A stretch of 64,000 nucleotides of DNA from Rhizobium sp. 16-488-2b (GCF_017741815.1 NZ_JAGHMF010000034.1:124001-188000), one strand, 5' to 3'; counted from the first letter of the stretch, positions 34,800 to 44,562 are shown. The notes: generated by a model from the sequence alone, not told the origin. Made by a program: numbers and translations.

Positions 34800-36206
34800 A
34801 TGAGCGATGTCGAGACCTTGTTCGCCGCCCTGCGACAGGCGGCTGACTCAGAGGCTGTCGCGTGCATCGAGGCGGCCGTCGCGCGTGACGCTGATCGCGA
34901 CCTAAATCGTATCAACGTGCTCGCCTTTGCTTGTAGACACCAGCTTAGCGAGGAGCGCACGATCGCCGCATTTCTGCATGCGGCGCGTCTCGGCATCTTC
35001 GACATGACATGGAACGTGCTCTGTCCTGGCTGCGGCGGGGTGCTCGATACCGGGGCAAGCCTCAAGGGTGTCGTCCACGATGTCTATCACTGTGGACTAT
35101 GTGCCGCCGGTTATGAGCCGACGCTCGACGAGATGGTGGAGGTGACATTCACCGTGAACCCGCGGGTGCGTCGCATCGCTGCGCACGATCCCGATCTCCT
35201 GCCGCCGCTCGAATATTATCGGCAGATGTTCTTCAGCTCCGGCGTCGATCTGCCTGATGATCTCGAAGAAAAGTTCGCGCCTATACAAATGGAGATGATC
35301 GACCTGTCTCCCGGCGAAAAGGCCTTCGTCTCGCTTCAGTTGCCCGCTCAGTTCGTCATCATTTTCGACGCTGTCACGCACTCGGCGCAATTTATCGATG
35401 TCCAGGGCGAGCCCACCAGCGAGCGTCAGTCGCTGTCGATGGTCATCACCCAGAGCCATGCGCTCAACGAGACGATCACGCTGCGTCCCGGCCTGCTCCG
35501 GCTGGCGCTTGAGAACCACACCGACCGCAGAGTGGTGCCGAATGTCTGTGTCGCCGGCGACGAACTGCATGATCTCCTGGGACGTCGGCGACCGTTCCTG
35601 ACAGCCAAGCGCCTGCTGACCAACCAGAGTTTTCGCGACATATACCGGACCGACACGCTCGACGTCGATCAGCGTCTGAAAATAACCAGCCTGACTTTCC
35701 TGTTCACCGACCTCAGGGGATCGACAGCACTCTACGAGCGCGTGGGCGACATCGCCGCATTCGATCTCGTCCGGTCGCATTTCCGCGTTCTCAACGAGAT
35801 CGTCGCCTCCGAGACAGGCGCAGTGGTTAAGACGATAGGGGACGCCGTGATGGCAAGCTTCCCGACACCCGATCGCGCCGTGGCAGCTGCCTTGCGGATG
35901 CGCGAGGCCATGCTGCGCCTGAACGCCGAGCACGGCGCAGACGATCTTCTCCTGAAGATCGGCATCCACGAGGGTTCGTGCCTCGCGGTTAATCTGAACG
36001 ATCGCCAGGATTATTTCGGCCAGACGGTCAACATCGCCTCACGTGTCCAAGGTCTCGCCGACCCGAACGTCATCATGACCACGGAGGCCGTGGTGCACGA
36101 CAGCCGTGTGTCGGAGATGCTCAGGGAGCTGAGCGTTCATTCCGTGTCGCGCATGGCCGCGCTTCAAGGCATCGGTCGTGAGGTCAAGATTTTCGCCCTG
36201 TCCTGA
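34800..36206 (+). CDS. Class III adenylate/guanylate cyclase with N-terminal DUF5939-like domain
   Basis: Soluble cyclase of 468 aa. The C-terminal class III domain starts LTFLFTDLRGSTALYERVG (metal Asp) and continues VVKTIGDAVMASFPTPDRA (second metal Asp) and GIHEGSCLAVNLNDRQDYFG-QTVNIASRVQG (substrate and transition-state Asn/Arg). The N-terminal 300 residues carry two CxxC pairs (CPGCGG and CGLCAAG) like a zinc ribbon, matching what I recall of DUF5939 cyclases. No membrane segment. The ATG at 34800 is chosen over one seven codons earlier; neither has a strong ribosome site. It is convergent with the next GntR gene. Confidence 0.85.
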   Translation: MSDVETLFAALRQAADSEAVACIEAAVARDADRDLNRINVLAFACRHQLSEERTIAAFLHAARLGIFDMTWNVLCPGCGGVLDTGASLKGVVHDVYHCGLCAAGYEPTLDEMVEVTFTVNPRVRRIAAHDPDLLPPLEYYRQMFFSSGVDLPDDLEEKFAPIQMEMIDLSPGEKAFVSLQLPAQFVIIFDAVTHSAQFIDVQGEPTSERQSLSMVITQSHALNETITLRPGLLRLALENHTDRRVVPNVCVAGDELHDLLGRRRPFLTAKRLLTNQSFRDIYRTDTLDVDQRLKITSLTFLFTDLRGSTALYERVGDIAAFDLVRSHFRVLNEIVASETGAVVKTIGDAVMASFPTPDRAVAAALRMREAMLRLNAEHGADDLLLKIGIHEGSCLAVNLNDRQDYFGQTVNIASRVQGLADPNVIMTTEAVVHDSRVSEMLRELSVHSVSRMAALQGIGREVKIFALS

Positions 36207-36226
36207 TCGCTGCCAGCCTATCCTGT

Positions 36227-36988
36227 TCAGGACGGGCGCTTCAGGGCCTCTGTAATCTCGGCGCGCGCGACGCCGATCAGCGTTTCCATCGCCCGGCGGG
36301 CATTGTCTGGATTGCGCATGCGGATTGCCTCGAGCACGTCCTGGTGCTTCTGGATCGCCTGCTCGTGCGATTGGCTCGCGCGGTTGGTCAGCCGGAAACT
36401 GGCCAGCAATGCTGCGCGGATCGCGCTGGCGAATTGGCGGTAGACCCAGTTGCCGCTGGCATTGATGATCGCCGTATGGAACTCGAGGTCGGCGCGGCTC
36501 CATTCCTCGTTGTCGCGGGCGTTCGCATCGACCATATCCTCGAAGGCCTGGGCGATCCGGGCGAGTTGCTTGGCGGTGGCTTTCGTCGCCGCATGGGCGG
36601 CGGCGGCGGGTTCGAGCAGTTGCCGGGCATCGATCAGCGAGGTGTAGAACGCCTCGTCGCCGCCGATTTCAAGCATCACGTCGAGCACCAGCGGGTCGAG
36701 ATAGTTCCAGTTCTCTCGGTGCAACACGATCGTCCCGGCGCGGGTGCGCGAGCGCACCATGCCGAGCGCGCCGAGATACTGCATGGATTCGCGCAGGCTC
36801 GTGCGGCTGACGGCGAATTGTTCGGTCAGTTCCGCCTCATTGGGCAGCGTCGAACCCTCGGCGAATTCGCCGGACACGATCATGTGCACGAGACGCGACA
36901 GCAGGGACTCGCGAACGGTCCTTTTTCCACGGGAGGCAATCTCGACGCCACCTTCTGTCAACTTCCTGTCCGTTTGCGGTATCGCCAC
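36227..36988 (-). CDS. GntR-family regulator, FadR/FCD type, of the galactose-type operon
   Basis: Regulator of 253 aa. Winged helix GEFAEGSTLPNEAELTEQF then AVSRTSLRESMQYLGALGMV, followed by an FCD ligand domain (DLEFHTAIINASGN, KHQDVLEAIRMRNPDNARRAM with the usual Asp/His metal positions). It is divergent from the importer and catabolic genes at 37250-45342 and resembles regulators of galactonate, gluconate and similar loci, so it probably represses that operon until a sugar acid is present. Confidence 0.88.
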   Translation of the reverse strand: MAIPQTDRKLTEGGVEIASRGKRTVRESLLSRLVHMIVSGEFAEGSTLPNEAELTEQFAVSRTSLRESMQYLGALGMVRSRTRAGTIVLHRENWNYLDPLVLDVMLEIGGDEAFYTSLIDARQLLEPAAAAHAATKATAKQLARIAQAFEDMVDANARDNEEWSRADLEFHTAIINASGNWVYRQFASAIRAALLASFRLTNRASQSHEQAIQKHQDVLEAIRMRNPDNARRAMETLIGVARAEITEALKRPS

Positions 36989-37155
36989 AGATTTGTCTCC
37001 GATTCCATCGGTCTCAGCTTGCTGCCAGCCAAAGACCAGTCAAGCGTGAGTGTCGAAAAATACGATTTATAGGCGCAACTGTCCCCCGCTGAGAAATCTT
37101 TAGCACAGGATAGCTGTATAAAAACACATCTTATAAAAAATAAATCCTATTTATA

Positions 37156-37183
37156 TTGACATTAGTAAGACCAGGAATATGGT
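37156..37183 (+). promoter_or_regulatory. Sigma-70-like promoter of the galactose-type operon
   Basis: TTGACA (37156-37161) and TATGGT (37178-37183) are spaced by 16 bases. An inverted repeat ATAAAT-CCT-ATTTAT (37140-37154) abuts the -35 box and may be the operator of the divergent GntR protein. The transcript leader would be about 60 bases. Confidence 0.5.
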
Positions 37184-37249
37184 TGGCGTGGCTGGAGGAG
37201 CCGGGCGGGTCCGCGTTCCTGACACCATCAGATCTCAAGGGAGGGAGCG

Positions 37250-38230
37250 ATGAAGCTCATTACGCGCGCCACCATGCTGGCACTTGGAACATTCGCGGCA
37301 GCCGGGCTCTCGCCCGCTTTCGCACAGGACAAAGACCTGAAAGTCGGCGCGATCTATATGGATGCCCAAGGCTTCTACGCCGGCGTCCGCAAGGGCATCC
37401 AGACCGGTGCCAACGAAGCCGGCCGCAAGCTTGATGTCATCGAAACCAATGCGCAGGGCGACGCCAGCAAGGAATCGTCCTTCATCGATTCTCTCATCTC
37501 TTCCGGCGTTCAGGCGATCATCGTTTCCCCGGTTTCCGCCGATGGTTCCTCGCGCGCCATCCGCCGCGCGCATGACGCGGGCATCCCTGTCGTCTGCTAC
37601 AACACCTGCCTGAACGACGCCGACATGAAGGAGTACATCTCCGCCTACGCCGTCGGTGATCCCTATGATTTCGGCCACAAGCTCGGCGAAGCCGCCGCTG
37701 ACTATTTTATCGCCGAGAAGAAAGACGCACCGAAGATCGCCGTTCTGAACTGCGAATTCGTCGAGGTCTGCGTGACGCGCCGCAAGGGCTTCGAGGAAGC
37801 GCTGAAGGCCAAGGTGCCGGGCGCGCAGATCGTGGCCAACCAGGAGGGCGCGATACTCGACAAGGCTGTCTCCGTCGCCAGCACCATGCTGTCGTCGAAC
37901 CCTGATATCGATGCATTCTTCGGCGAAGCCGGCGGTGCGACACTTGGTGCGGCGCGTGCCGTCAAGAGCCAGGGCAAGGCCGGCCAAGTCGCGGTTTTCG
38001 GCGGTGACATGACGACCGAGATCGCCCAGGAACTCTCCGACTTCACGGTCATCAAGGCTGTTGTCGACATCTCGGGCCAGGGCCTCGGCAAGCTGGCGCT
38101 CGCTCAGGCAATCAAGTCCGTCGATGGCCAGGCGCCTGCCGACATCAAGGTTCCCTACGACATCGACGTTTACAAGTCTTCCGAAGACGGCAAGGCCTGG
38201 CTGAAGGCCCATGCCGACGGTATTCCGTGA
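37250..38230 (+). CDS. Periplasmic sugar-binding protein (CUT2)
   Basis: Type I binding protein of 326 aa with a Sec signal peptide (cleavage near SPAFAQ). KVGAIYMDAQGFYAGVRKGI opens the first lobe and VIETNAQGDASKESSFIDSL follows; FGGDMTTEIAQELSD is in the C-terminal lobe. AAGGGAGGGAGCG precedes the ATG. It heads an operon with ATPase, permease and sugar-catabolic genes for an aldose, probably galactose. It has four Cys and several Met, unlike the binding proteins at 17-25 kb. Confidence 0.9.
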   Translation: MKLITRATMLALGTFAAAGLSPAFAQDKDLKVGAIYMDAQGFYAGVRKGIQTGANEAGRKLDVIETNAQGDASKESSFIDSLISSGVQAIIVSPVSADGSSRAIRRAHDAGIPVVCYNTCLNDADMKEYISAYAVGDPYDFGHKLGEAAADYFIAEKKDAPKIAVLNCEFVEVCVTRRKGFEEALKAKVPGAQIVANQEGAILDKAVSVASTMLSSNPDIDAFFGEAGGATLGAARAVKSQGKAGQVAVFGGDMTTEIAQELSDFTVIKAVVDISGQGLGKLALAQAIKSVDGQAPADIKVPYDIDVYKSSEDGKAWLKAHADGIP

Positions 38231-38261
38231 GGCCCAGGGCCTGAGTTTCGCGACAATCGAG

Positions 38262-38281
38262 GCCGCCAGGCGACTGGCGGC
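38262..38281 (+). terminator. Intercistronic hairpin after binding-protein gene
   Basis: GCCGCCAG pairs with CTGGCGGC across the GNRA tetraloop GCGA, in the gap before the ATPase gene. The downstream sequence is ATCTTTC. A stable tetraloop fits an mRNA-protecting or partial-termination role. Confidence 0.6.
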
Positions 38282-38304
38282 ATCTTTCATCGGTGGAAAG
38301 TTTC

Positions 38305-39831
38305 ATGACACAGACATCACGTTCGCCCGAGTTCGCTCATCGTCCGATCGCATCCATCAAGGGGTGCACGCGCCGCTATCCCGGCGTGCTCGCGCTCGAC
38401 AACGCGACATTCCAGGTGGCCGGCGGTGAGGTGAGGGCGCTGCTCGGCAAGAACGGCGCGGGCAAGTCGACGCTGATCCGCATGCTGACCGGCGCGGAAA
38501 TTCCAGATAGCGGCACCGTCGAGGTCGATGGCGAGGAACTGCGCCACTCTGGCTCCGGCCGTGCGCAGGACGCCTTCGATAAGGGCGTTCGCGTCGTCTA
38601 CCAGGAACTCAGCCTTGTTCCGGGCATGACGCTCGCCGAAAACCTGTTTCTTGGACGCTGGCCGCGAAAGAGCGGCGTTATTCAGTATTCGCGGATGGAG
38701 GCGGAGGCGTCCGAAGCGATGGGCCGGCTCGGTCTCGACCGCGCGCCTAACACGCTGGTGGCAAGCCTGAGCCCCGCCGAACGTCAGCTGCTCGAGATCG
38801 CGCGCGTTCTCCTAGGAAAGCCGAAGCTCGTCATTCTCGACGAGCCGACGAGTTCGCTTGCTGCGGCCGAGGCCGAGAAGGTCATGGCGGCGGTCACGCG
38901 CATCGCGTCCGAGGGCATCGCCGTCATCTATGTCAGCCACCGCATGAACGAGATCCGCCAGATCGCGCATTCGGCCACCGTCATGCGTGACGGGCGCATC
39001 ATCGACACCGTCGACGTGAAGGGCGCTGACACGCGCGAGATCGTCCGGCTCATGCTGGGTTCGGAAGGATCGCAGGCGGCGGCGCTGGAAGACAGAAGCC
39101 AGGAAAAGACCGTGCTTGAGGTCCGCAACCTCGTGCTGGCACCGAAGCTGAGCTCGGTCTCGTTTCACCTGAAGGCGGGCGAGGTTCTTGGCATCGCCGG
39201 GTTGCTGGGCGCAGGCCGGACGGAACTGCTGCAGGCACTCATGGGTGTGCGGCGCCAGGATCAGGGCGATGTGCTTGTCGACGGCACGTCAGTCCGGCCC
39301 GGCCACTACAAGCGCATGCTGTCGCGCGGTTTCGGCTACACACCGGAAAGCCGCAAGGAAGAAGGCATCGTCCCGCTTCTCGGCGTCGACGAAAACACGC
39401 TTGCGACAAACTTTTCCGGCGTCAGCAAAAGCGGCGTTCTCTCGGCAAGGATGATGGCTGAGGCGACGCGCAAGGTCATCGAACGGCTGCACGTCAAGAC
39501 TGCGCGCACCGATACGCCGATCGGCACGCTGTCGGGCGGGAACCAGCAGAAGGTCGTTATCGGCCGCTGGGTCTATGCCGACAGCCGCGTTTTGCTGCTC
39601 GATGAACCGACCCGGGGCGTCGATGTGGAAGCCAAGGCGCAGATCTATGCGATCATCCGCCAGCTTGCGGCCGAAGGGCGCAGCGTCATCTTCGTCTCCA
39701 GTGAGATCGAGGAATTGCCGCTCGTCTGCGACCGCGTGCTGGTCTTGCGCGACGGAACGCTCTGCGAAGAATTCAAATCACCAAACATCGATCAGGACGC
39801 CTTGATGGCTGCCTGCATCGCCGGACATTGA
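38305..39831 (+). CDS. CUT2-type ABC importer ATPase, tandem domains
   Basis: RbsA/MglA-like ATPase of 508 aa. Domain one: Walker A GKNGAGKST, signature LSPAERQLLEIAR, Walker B LVILDEPTS. Domain two: GLLGAGRTE, signature LSGGNQQKVVIGRW, LLLDEPTRGVD. The ATG at 38305 is preceded by GGTGGAAAG. It follows the binding protein and precedes the permease in one operon. Confidence 0.9.
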   Translation: MTQTSRSPEFAHRPIASIKGCTRRYPGVLALDNATFQVAGGEVRALLGKNGAGKSTLIRMLTGAEIPDSGTVEVDGEELRHSGSGRAQDAFDKGVRVVYQELSLVPGMTLAENLFLGRWPRKSGVIQYSRMEAEASEAMGRLGLDRAPNTLVASLSPAERQLLEIARVLLGKPKLVILDEPTSSLAAAEAEKVMAAVTRIASEGIAVIYVSHRMNEIRQIAHSATVMRDGRIIDTVDVKGADTREIVRLMLGSEGSQAAALEDRSQEKTVLEVRNLVLAPKLSSVSFHLKAGEVLGIAGLLGAGRTELLQALMGVRRQDQGDVLVDGTSVRPGHYKRMLSRGFGYTPESRKEEGIVPLLGVDENTLATNFSGVSKSGVLSARMMAEATRKVIERLHVKTARTDTPIGTLSGGNQQKVVIGRWVYADSRVLLLDEPTRGVDVEAKAQIYAIIRQLAAEGRSVIFVSSEIEELPLVCDRVLVLRDGTLCEEFKSPNIDQDALMAACIAGH

Positions 39832-39842
39832 GGAGAGACGCG

Positions 39843-40844
39843 ATGTCACTCGACCAGGCTGCAACGTCAGCATCATCAAGCAAGAAGTCGGGCTTCAGCT
39901 TTTCCCAGCACATGAACGAGCTGAGCCTCTTCGTCGCCATCGTCGTTCTTTATGTGGTCTTCACATCGACGGCCAACGGCTTCTTGTCCTTCAACAACCA
40001 GATCAACATCCTGCGCGACGCCGCGACGATCGGCATCGCGGCCTGGGCGGCGACCTTGATCATCATCGCCGGCGAGATCGACGTCAGCGTCGGGCCGATG
40101 GTGGCGTTCATTTCGGTGGTTCTGGCGTTCTTGCTGCAATGGGGCGTGCCGACGCCGGTGGCTTTCGCGCTGTCGATCGTCATCGGCGCACTGCTCGGCT
40201 CGATCGCGGGTGCCCTTCGCGCCTATTTCGACGTTCCCTCCTTCGTCGCGACGCTTGGTCTCTGGAGCGCGCTTCGCGGAACCGCGCTGTTCGTCACCGA
40301 CGCGCTTCCTGTCTCGATCGGCCGCAACGACACGCTCGACGCGCTCGACCGTTCCGTGCTCGGCATTCCGCCGGCCGCAATCATCATGCTGGTCTTCTTC
40401 GCGATCTTCGCCTTCGTCAGTCGCAAGACCGCTTTCGGGCGCTCCGTCTTCGCTATCGGAGGCAATGCGCATGCAGCGTTCTTGAGCGGCATCAGCGTCT
40501 CGAAGATCCGCGTGGCGCTGTTTGCGATCGCCGGCGCCATGGCCGCCATCTCGGGCATTCTTCTTGTCTCCCGCTTGGGCTCGGGTAACGCCACTGCGGC
40601 GAACGGGCTTGAGTTCGACGTTATCGCGGCCGTGGTCGTCGGCGGCACGTCGCTCTCCGGCGGGCGGGGCTCCATGCTCGGCACGCTGCTCGGCGTTCTC
40701 GTCATCACGCTCATCGGCAACGGTCTTGTCCTGCTCGGCATCAATCCGTTCTTCCAGCAGGTCGTGCGCGGTCTCATCATCGTCATCGCCGTGCTCGCCA
40801 ATATCCAGGCGATCAAGCGTAGCATGTCGCGCAACAAGGGCTGA
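39843..40844 (+). CDS. CUT2-type ABC importer permease
   Basis: RbsC-like permease of 333 aa with about ten helices. GEIDVSVGPMVAFISVV is the conserved motif and AIGGNAHAAFLSGISVSKIR the coupling loop. The ATG at 39843 follows GAGGAGAG by six bases and lies just past the ATPase stop. Single permease gene, so a homodimer is expected. Confidence 0.9.
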   Translation: MSLDQAATSASSSKKSGFSFSQHMNELSLFVAIVVLYVVFTSTANGFLSFNNQINILRDAATIGIAAWAATLIIIAGEIDVSVGPMVAFISVVLAFLLQWGVPTPVAFALSIVIGALLGSIAGALRAYFDVPSFVATLGLWSALRGTALFVTDALPVSIGRNDTLDALDRSVLGIPPAAIIMLVFFAIFAFVSRKTAFGRSVFAIGGNAHAAFLSGISVSKIRVALFAIAGAMAAISGILLVSRLGSGNATAANGLEFDVIAAVVVGGTSLSGGRGSMLGTLLGVLVITLIGNGLVLLGINPFFQQVVRGLIIVIAVLANIQAIKRSMSRNKG

Positions 40845-40848
40845 TGCG

Positions 40849-41739
40849 ATGACCGTACTCGATCTGAAATCCGGATCGCTTTCGCTTCGCGTCTCGTCCA
40901 ACGGAGGCCTGGTCCTGGGCTTCTGGAAGGAGACGCAGGGCGAAAGCGTACCGCTCCTGCGCCCGGCGCCATCGATGGAGGCGGACGCACTCTCGTCCGC
41001 CTGCTATCCGCTCGTTCCCTTCGGCAACCGCGTCCGCGACAACCGCTTCGTCTTCGAAGGGGCGGACTATCGGTTCGAGCCGAACACCGAATGGGACAGG
41101 CATTATCTCCACGGCGAAGGCTGGCAGGCCGATTGGACGATCGATCGGCAGACCGATGATATGGTCGAGATGAGCTTCGCCCATCGCGGCGGTGCGACAC
41201 CTTACGTCTACCGCGCAAGCCAGCGCTTCGCGCTCGACCCGTCCGGCCTGACGATGACGCTGACGGTCGACAATCGCGGCGAAGAGGCCATGCCCTTCGG
41301 TCTCGGCTGGCATCCTTATTTCCCGATGACGCCGAAAACGACGCTTCAGGCGCGGTCGCAGAAATTCTGGACCGAGGTCGAGGGCTGGCTGCCGGGCGAG
41401 CGGACGGATATCCCTGCTGATCTCGACTTTAGCGCGCCGGCTGAGCTGCCGCATCGCTGGGTCAACAATGGCTTCGAAGGCTGGGACGGCAAGGCGAAAA
41501 TCGCCTGGCCCGAGCGGCGGACCGCCTTGTCGCTTGAGGTCGACCCCGTCTTCAAGCACGCCTTCGTCTTCGTGTCCGACACCGGCTTCGATCCGAGCTT
41601 CAAGCGTGATTATTTCTGCTTCGAGCCGATGACGCACCTGGCGGATGGCCATCACCTCGCCGATCTTGGTGATCTGAAGGTGCTGGCGCCGCATGAAAGC
41701 CTCTCGGGCAGCGTTCGTCTGCGCCCCGAGGCGATTTGA
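40849..41739 (+). CDS. Aldose 1-epimerase family protein
   Basis: Mutarotase-fold protein of 296 aa that probably interconverts the alpha and beta anomers of the imported sugar. HYLHGEGW carries one catalytic His region, GLGWHPYF the second His, and CFEPMTH the acidic base. The start at 40849 lies four bases after the permease stop; the open frame extends back inside the permease and is not used. Its place between the importer and sugar dehydrogenase and dehydratase genes supports an aldose pathway such as galactose. Confidence 0.9.
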   Translation: MTVLDLKSGSLSLRVSSNGGLVLGFWKETQGESVPLLRPAPSMEADALSSACYPLVPFGNRVRDNRFVFEGADYRFEPNTEWDRHYLHGEGWQADWTIDRQTDDMVEMSFAHRGGATPYVYRASQRFALDPSGLTMTLTVDNRGEEAMPFGLGWHPYFPMTPKTTLQARSQKFWTEVEGWLPGERTDIPADLDFSAPAELPHRWVNNGFEGWDGKAKIAWPERRTALSLEVDPVFKHAFVFVSDTGFDPSFKRDYFCFEPMTHLADGHHLADLGDLKVLAPHESLSGSVRLRPEAI

Positions 41740-41763
41740 GACTATCAAGACCGGAGTTGGTGA

Positions 41764-43389
41764 ATGTCCGCGAAAGACCGTTACGACTACATCATTATTG
41801 GCGGCGGAAGCTCCGCCTGCGTGGTCGCGGCCAAGTTGGTGCGAGAGGGGAAGGCGAAGGTTCTGATGCTTGAGCGGGGGCCGGCGAAGGCGAACCCGAT
41901 CATGCATTTTCCGGCCGGCTACATGAAGTTCCTCGCAAAGGATACTTATCTCGCCATGCACCAGACAAAGCCGCAGCCGCAGCTCGACGGGCGCGGACCG
42001 ATCGTGCCGCAGGGCAAGGTTCTGGGCGGCGGCAGTACGGTCAACGCCATGGTCTACATGCGCGGCCAAGCGGCCGATTTCGATCTGTGGAACGAGCTTT
42101 CCACGCCTGAGGGATCGAACGACGATGCCTGGTCGTACCGGGACCTATTGCCGTACTTCAAGGCACAGGAAGACAACGACCATCTCGCTGGCGAGTTTCA
42201 CGGCGTCGGCGGCCCGCTGAAGATCTCCCATCTCGGGCATACCAGCCCGATGACGCGGACCTATGTGAAGACGCTCCAGGGCATGGGCATTCCCTACAAC
42301 CCGGATTTCAACAGCGCCCGGCAGTTCGGCGTCGGCTTCATGCAGCACACGATCGACTGGAAGACGCGCAAGCGTTCGAGCGCCGTGGACGCCTTTTTGG
42401 CACCTGTAATGAACGATCCGCTACTGACCATCGAAACGGGCGCCACCGTCACCTCGCTTGATATGGACGGCGACCGTGTCACCGGCGTGCGCTACATGCA
42501 GAACGGCACGCCGAAGCACGCAGAAGCCGGAAACGAGGTCATCCTGGCGGCCGGCGCCTACCAGACGCCGAAGCTGATGATGCTCTCGGGCATCGGCCCC
42601 GAAGACGAGCTGAAGCGCCATGGTCTGAAGACGACCGTCGCGTTGTCAGGCGTCGGCAGAAATCTGCAAGATCATTACGAGTGCCCTGTCGTCGCGACCA
42701 CGAAGGGATCGTTCGGCTATTACGGGCAGGATCGCGGCTGGCCGATGATCAAGGCCGGGTTGCAATATCTCATGTTCAAGTCGGGCCCGGTGTCCACCAC
42801 CGGCGTCGAAACCTGCGCCTTCTACGATCCTGATGGCAACAACGAGCGGCCGACCATCCAGATGTTCTGCGTGCCGACGGTCTATCTCGATCGCGATGTG
42901 ATGGGCACCGATCCGGGCGACGGGGTGACGATCAACTCGCTGCTGCTTCGTCCCAAGGCGCGAGGTTCCGTCACGCTGTCGTCGAGCGACCCCTTCGCCA
43001 ACCCAATCGTCGATACGCAGATTTTCGCGCATCCCGACGATCTGCGACTGACGATGGCGAGCTTCCGCTTTGCCCGCACGGTGCTCGATGCGTCTCCGAT
43101 GAAGGAGCTCATCGACAAGGAAATCTTTCCCGGCCCCGACGTCACCAGCGACGATGCCATCTCCGCCCATTGCAAGCGCACCGTCAAGACCGGCTACCAC
43201 CCTGTCGGAACCTGCAAGATGGGCGCGGACAGCGATCCGGAAGCCGTGCTCGACACGCAATTGCGGGTCCGCGGCACGCGCGGCCTGCGCGTCGTCGATG
43301 CCTCCTTGATGCCTGCCATTGTCAGCGGCAACACCAACGCAGCGGTTCTCGCCGCCGCCGGCAAAGCCGCCGACCTCATTCTCAGCTAA
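41764..43389 (+). CDS. GMC-family FAD-dependent oxidoreductase
   Basis: Glucose-methanol-choline oxidoreductase of 541 aa. The N-terminal FAD motif is DYIIIGGGSSACVVAAKL, with GKVLGGGSTVNAMVYMRG as the second flavin motif; the C-terminal active-site motifs are YHPVGTCKMG (catalytic His) and VSGNTNAAVLAAAGKAADLI. It looks choline-dehydrogenase-like in sequence, but its operon suggests oxidation of a sugar or sugar alcohol. The electron acceptor is not evident. A ribosome-binding GGAG lies before the ATG. Confidence 0.88.
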   Translation: MSAKDRYDYIIIGGGSSACVVAAKLVREGKAKVLMLERGPAKANPIMHFPAGYMKFLAKDTYLAMHQTKPQPQLDGRGPIVPQGKVLGGGSTVNAMVYMRGQAADFDLWNELSTPEGSNDDAWSYRDLLPYFKAQEDNDHLAGEFHGVGGPLKISHLGHTSPMTRTYVKTLQGMGIPYNPDFNSARQFGVGFMQHTIDWKTRKRSSAVDAFLAPVMNDPLLTIETGATVTSLDMDGDRVTGVRYMQNGTPKHAEAGNEVILAAGAYQTPKLMMLSGIGPEDELKRHGLKTTVALSGVGRNLQDHYECPVVATTKGSFGYYGQDRGWPMIKAGLQYLMFKSGPVSTTGVETCAFYDPDGNNERPTIQMFCVPTVYLDRDVMGTDPGDGVTINSLLLRPKARGSVTLSSSDPFANPIVDTQIFAHPDDLRLTMASFRFARTVLDASPMKELIDKEIFPGPDVTSDDAISAHCKRTVKTGYHPVGTCKMGADSDPEAVLDTQLRVRGTRGLRVVDASLMPAIVSGNTNAAVLAAAGKAADLILS

Positions 43390-43402
43390 CGCGAGTAAGA
43401 CC

Positions 43403-44551
43403 ATGAAGATAACAAAGCTCACGACCTATATCGTCCCGCCGCGCTGGCTGTTTTTAAAAATCGAGACCGATGAAGGTATCGTCGGCTGGGGCGAGCCCGT
43501 GGTCGAAGGCCGGGCGCTCACCGTCCAGGCGGCGGTTCATGAACTCGAGGACTACCTGATCGGCAAGGACCCGTTCCTGATCGAGGATCACTGGACGGTC
43601 ATGTATCGCGGCGGCTTCTATCGCGGCGGCGCCATCCACATGAGCGCCATCTCGGGCATCGACCAGGCGCTGTGGGACATCAAGGGCAAGGCGCTCGGCC
43701 AGCCCATCCACTCGCTGCTCGGCGGCCAGGTGCGCGACAAGATCAAGGTCTATAGCTGGATCGGCGGCGACCGGCCGGCCGACGTCGCCCGTAATGCGAA
43801 GGACGTGGTCGCGCGCGGCTTCAAGGCGATCAAGCTCAATGGCTGTGAGGAAATGCAGATCGTCGACAGCAATGAGAAGATCGACAAGGCCGTCGCAACA
43901 ATCGCGACGATCCGCGAGGCGATCGGGCCGAATGTCGGCATCGGCGTGGATTTCCACGGCCGCGTGCACAAGCCGATGGCAAAGGTTCTGGCCAAGGAAC
44001 TGGAGCCCTACAAGCTGATGTTCATCGAGGAGCCGGTCTTGTCCGAGCACCGCGAGACGCTGAAGGAGATCGCCAACCATTGCTCGACGCCGATCGCACT
44101 GGGCGAGCGTCTCTATTCGCGCTGGGACTTCAAGTCCGTTCTTTCGGATGGCTACGTGGATATCATCCAGCCGGATCTGAGCCACGCTGGCGGCATCACC
44201 GAATGCCGCAAAATCGCGGCGATGGCAGAAGCCTATGACGTCGCCGTCGCGCCGCATTGCCCGCTCGGCCCCATCGCGCTCGCCGCCTGCCTGCAGCTCG
44301 ATGCGGTCAGCTACAATGCCTTCATCCAGGAGCAGAGCCTCGGCATCCACTACAACAAGAGCAATGACATTCTCGACTATATCTCCAACAAAGAGGTGTT
44401 CCACTATGCCGATGGCTTCGTATCGATCCCACAGGGGCCTGGCCTTGGCGTCGAGGTGGACGAAGCCTATGTGATCGAGCGTGCGAAGGAAGGCCACCGC
44501 TGGCGCAACCCCGTCTGGCGTCACGAGGACGGCAGTTTCGCCGAGTGGTGA
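43403..44551 (+). CDS. dgoD: D-galactonate dehydratase
   Basis: Enolase-superfamily dehydratase that converts D-galactonate to 2-keto-3-deoxygalactonate in the De Ley-Doudoroff pathway. It is 382 aa, the E. coli DgoD length, and matches it throughout from memory: GGFYRGGAIHMSAISGIDQALW, YSWIGGDRPADV, LQPDLSHAGGITEC-type segments and WRHEDGSFAEW at the end. Metal and catalytic residues are visible: Asp183 and His185 (VDFHGR), FIEEPV, ALGERL, and the general base in APHCPLGPIALAA. The ATG at 43403 gives MKITKLTTYIVPPRW; an upstream in-frame extension is not used. Confidence 0.94.
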   Translation: MKITKLTTYIVPPRWLFLKIETDEGIVGWGEPVVEGRALTVQAAVHELEDYLIGKDPFLIEDHWTVMYRGGFYRGGAIHMSAISGIDQALWDIKGKALGQPIHSLLGGQVRDKIKVYSWIGGDRPADVARNAKDVVARGFKAIKLNGCEEMQIVDSNEKIDKAVATIATIREAIGPNVGIGVDFHGRVHKPMAKVLAKELEPYKLMFIEEPVLSEHRETLKEIANHCSTPIALGERLYSRWDFKSVLSDGYVDIIQPDLSHAGGITECRKIAAMAEAYDVAVAPHCPLGPIALAACLQLDAVSYNAFIQEQSLGIHYNKSNDILDYISNKEVFHYADGFVSIPQGPGLGVEVDEAYVIERAKEGHRWRNPVWRHEDGSFAEW

Positions 44552-44562
44552 GGGTATCAGTC

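Noticed and set aside
36198..36232. Hairpin GTCCTG/CAGGAC over the stops of the cyclase and GntR genes
   Set aside because: The stem is only 6-7 bp with a long loop and no T-run; it may be chance.
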